In this document: piece after piece, positions 62,327 to 64,000 of the stretch
Position numbering within the stretch: position 1 is the stretch's first letter
Layout of the letters: each line of letters starts with the position of its first letter
DNA from: Progne subis subis
Taxonomy: Eukaryota > Chordata > Aves > Passeriformes > Hirundinidae
Length of the DNA: 64,000 bases
Assembly (NCBI GenBank): GCA_022316685.1
Contig: JAKJHU010000136.1
Coordinates: 310,001-374,000 of the forward strand
Direction of reading: 5' to 3'
Notes under the pieces: generated by a model
Seen by the model: only the letters and a program-made list of their open reading frames with translations
What the model was told of the DNA's origin: nothing
Databases searched by the model: none
Translations under genes and position numbers: made by a program

Positions 62327-62782
62327 TTTTGGGGGGACCGCAGACCCACAGAAACCACAAGCCTTTGGATGCAAGAGCCTCCATATGGGTGCATTTGGGG
62401 TGAAATCCACAGATCAGAACTTTGCATTATAATTACACACAATTGTTTGGACTGATCACAGCATCCTTCATTTCTGTGGTAATTACACTGGCCTTGAGTG
62501 CCATGTACTGACATCCCAGTGTCTTCCTGGTACTCAGTAACTGCTTCTGATCAATGCTGATGTGAATGAATTAAAGTTAATAATACTGCCTCCTATTAGG
62601 GCAGCACTTGCTGGGCTCTAATTCAATGCTGCCAGCTGAGAGCCAGCCTGGGCAGGTGCTTTTACTTTGGATGTGAAAAGAGACATGATTTAAGGCCCTG
62701 GTGAACAGGCTGAAGTCTTTTTTTCTTCTGGAAAGGAGGGGGAAGAGGGGGAGTAAGGCTTGTATGTTGGAAAAATACCTTA

Positions 62783-62819
62783 CAGAAGTATCACATTAAA
62801 AAGTATCACATTAAAAAAA
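62783..62819. repeat. Tandem duplication of AAGTATCACATTAAA
   Basis: The 15-base unit occurs twice in direct succession with an A-rich end. A recent slippage event in AT-rich sequence. Confidence 0.8.
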
Positions 62820-64000
62820 AACTGATATGTTTTTTAATGGCTGTTTTATCATGCTTATTAACATGATAAATGGTACAGAAGGGATTTTAAGATTAAAAGC
62901 TTTACTTGGTTCTGTGTTTCTGCACCAGAAGGAAGAAAAATGCTAATTTTAACTTATTTCTGTGTTATACAATGGCTTATGTTAGGGTAGGTAGCTCTAT
63001 AATGAAAAATACATCTGTATAGTGCACAAAGTCAGCATCAAAATGCTTCAAAACTCCTGTATGTGTGTTTATACCACTCTACAAGCCCAAGTTCACTGCT
63101 GTCTTGAACTTCATTTGTCTCATTGCGAAGCAGATGCAAAATCTAATTTGTTTTTGCTCTAGATGGTTGAAGTTAAAGCAAAGGTACCAGTGAAAATGAC
63201 AGCATCAGACAGCTGGCTGTGGCTGCTGCTCCTCGCTGGTACTTTCCTTCTGCTTACGTCCCCTTGCAGAATGACAAAAGATATATCCGTGCAAATAATT
63301 TTGTAGCCCACACATGTGTTTAATTAGTCTCCAGCCCACATGAGGAACTGCAAGGAGAAAGACAATTATGCAGGCTTCATGCTGTTTTGAGCTCTTGTGC
63401 TTTGCATTTTCTTTTCCAGCGTTCAATTAAAATTTAAGCACTTTTTGAGGCCATCCAAGTAGACAGCTATTGATTCTTCATTCTGTAGAAGAAGCCCTTC
63501 TTAGTTTGTCAATTTGTGAAGTTGCTAGCTGGGAGAGAAACTGGGTAGCACACCTTTGGGGAAATACCACACTGAATGCAGGCGTGCGCTGCAAGATGGC
63601 CTCACGCTTAAGGCCAAAATATCTGATAATTTAAAAGTGCTTTTTGGTTTAAAAGTTTTCAAATGTTAAACAAGAATAAATTTAATTGATCACCAAGAGG
63701 ACATTCTGGGATGCCTGGAGAAGTTTTGAAATGGCCCGACTTTTGTAAGAGGATCGCTGCCTCTCCTTCGGCCGTGGACAGCATGCGTGTGCACTTAGTG
63801 CCGGCGCTTATCACTGCCACAGGGGAAAAGTTGATGTGGCAACACCTGACAATACAAGAAGGGAAAGAATTGTATATGTTTGATTTTTCAGTATTAACAG
63901 GCAGCCTCACCAAGGCTTGGTCAGTGGAAATTCACCCTGCTTTGCCAGGAGGAAAAATTTTCCACGGGGTGCTAATATAAAGACCATGGACACCCATAGG

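Larger units (their letters stand above)
52810..64000. other. Intergenic region, no gene seen
   Basis: Mostly unique AT-rich sequence with the (TTG)11 repeat, the T/A homopolymer pair and the 62295 hairpin. A GC-rich area at 60.5-61.6 kb carries CpG and short tandem repeats of GGGATTGCC. No exon of SPAG16, the expected upstream neighbour of IKZF2 in other vertebrates, was recognised. Confidence 0.55.

Noticed and set aside
1..64000. CRISPR arrays, bacterial operons, integrated viral genes, tRNA or rRNA genes
   Set aside because: Nothing with regular spaced repeats, cloverleaf folds or viral reading frames was recognised; the sequence is vertebrate nuclear DNA.

Overview
The window is vertebrate nuclear DNA, almost certainly from a bird. 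It carries four or five truncated 3'-ends of CR1 LINEs, the dominant avian retrotransposon, has very few other young repeats, and has one GC-rich CpG island in otherwise AT-rich non-coding sequence. The ordering within birds (for example passerine) cannot be settled from the sequence alone.

Only one protein-coding gene can be supported: the 5' end of IKZF2 (Helios, an Ikaros-family zinc-finger transcription factor), read on the minus strand. The start-codon exon lies at 20704-20752 and encodes MEAEAVDGYIT plus the first base of a Cys codon. The next exon lies at 19888-19992 and encodes a peptide containing [10 protein letters not shown] and [14 protein letters not shown]. Both have canonical splice sites and matching phase, and together they reproduce the N-terminus of vertebrate Helios. 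The rest of the coding sequence, including all zinc fingers, would lie beyond position 1; I found no further coding exon in 1-19887, so that stretch is read as part of a long intron.

Upstream in the gene's sense lies a CpG island (about 22.55-24.72 kb). It contains several good minus-strand splice donors (exon ends at 22553, 23523 and possibly near 22893) for non-coding first exons, a TATA-box-like TATAAATAG at 24567-24575 on the minus strand, a (GGC)9 tract, a GA microsatellite, a 25-bp tandem duplication and an odd 450-bp tract of CA/CT-rich degenerate repeats.

From about 24.7 kb to 64 kb I see no coding gene. It is an intergenic desert upstream of IKZF2 with CR1 fragments, microsatellites, old amniote repeats, several AT-rich blocks that look like conserved enhancers, and three smaller GC-rich patches (46.5, 48.1, 60.5-61.6 kb). 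Long ORFs in the GC-rich parts overlap other long frames and do not look coding. Points worth a second look include a perfect 16-bp palindrome containing the thyroid-hormone-type element AGGTCATGACCT, a 54-bp duplicated segment 1.4 kb apart, symmetric phase of Helios exon 3, two extra cysteines in the avian Helios N-terminus, and candidate alternative first exons. I found no evidence of a wholly new biological system here.
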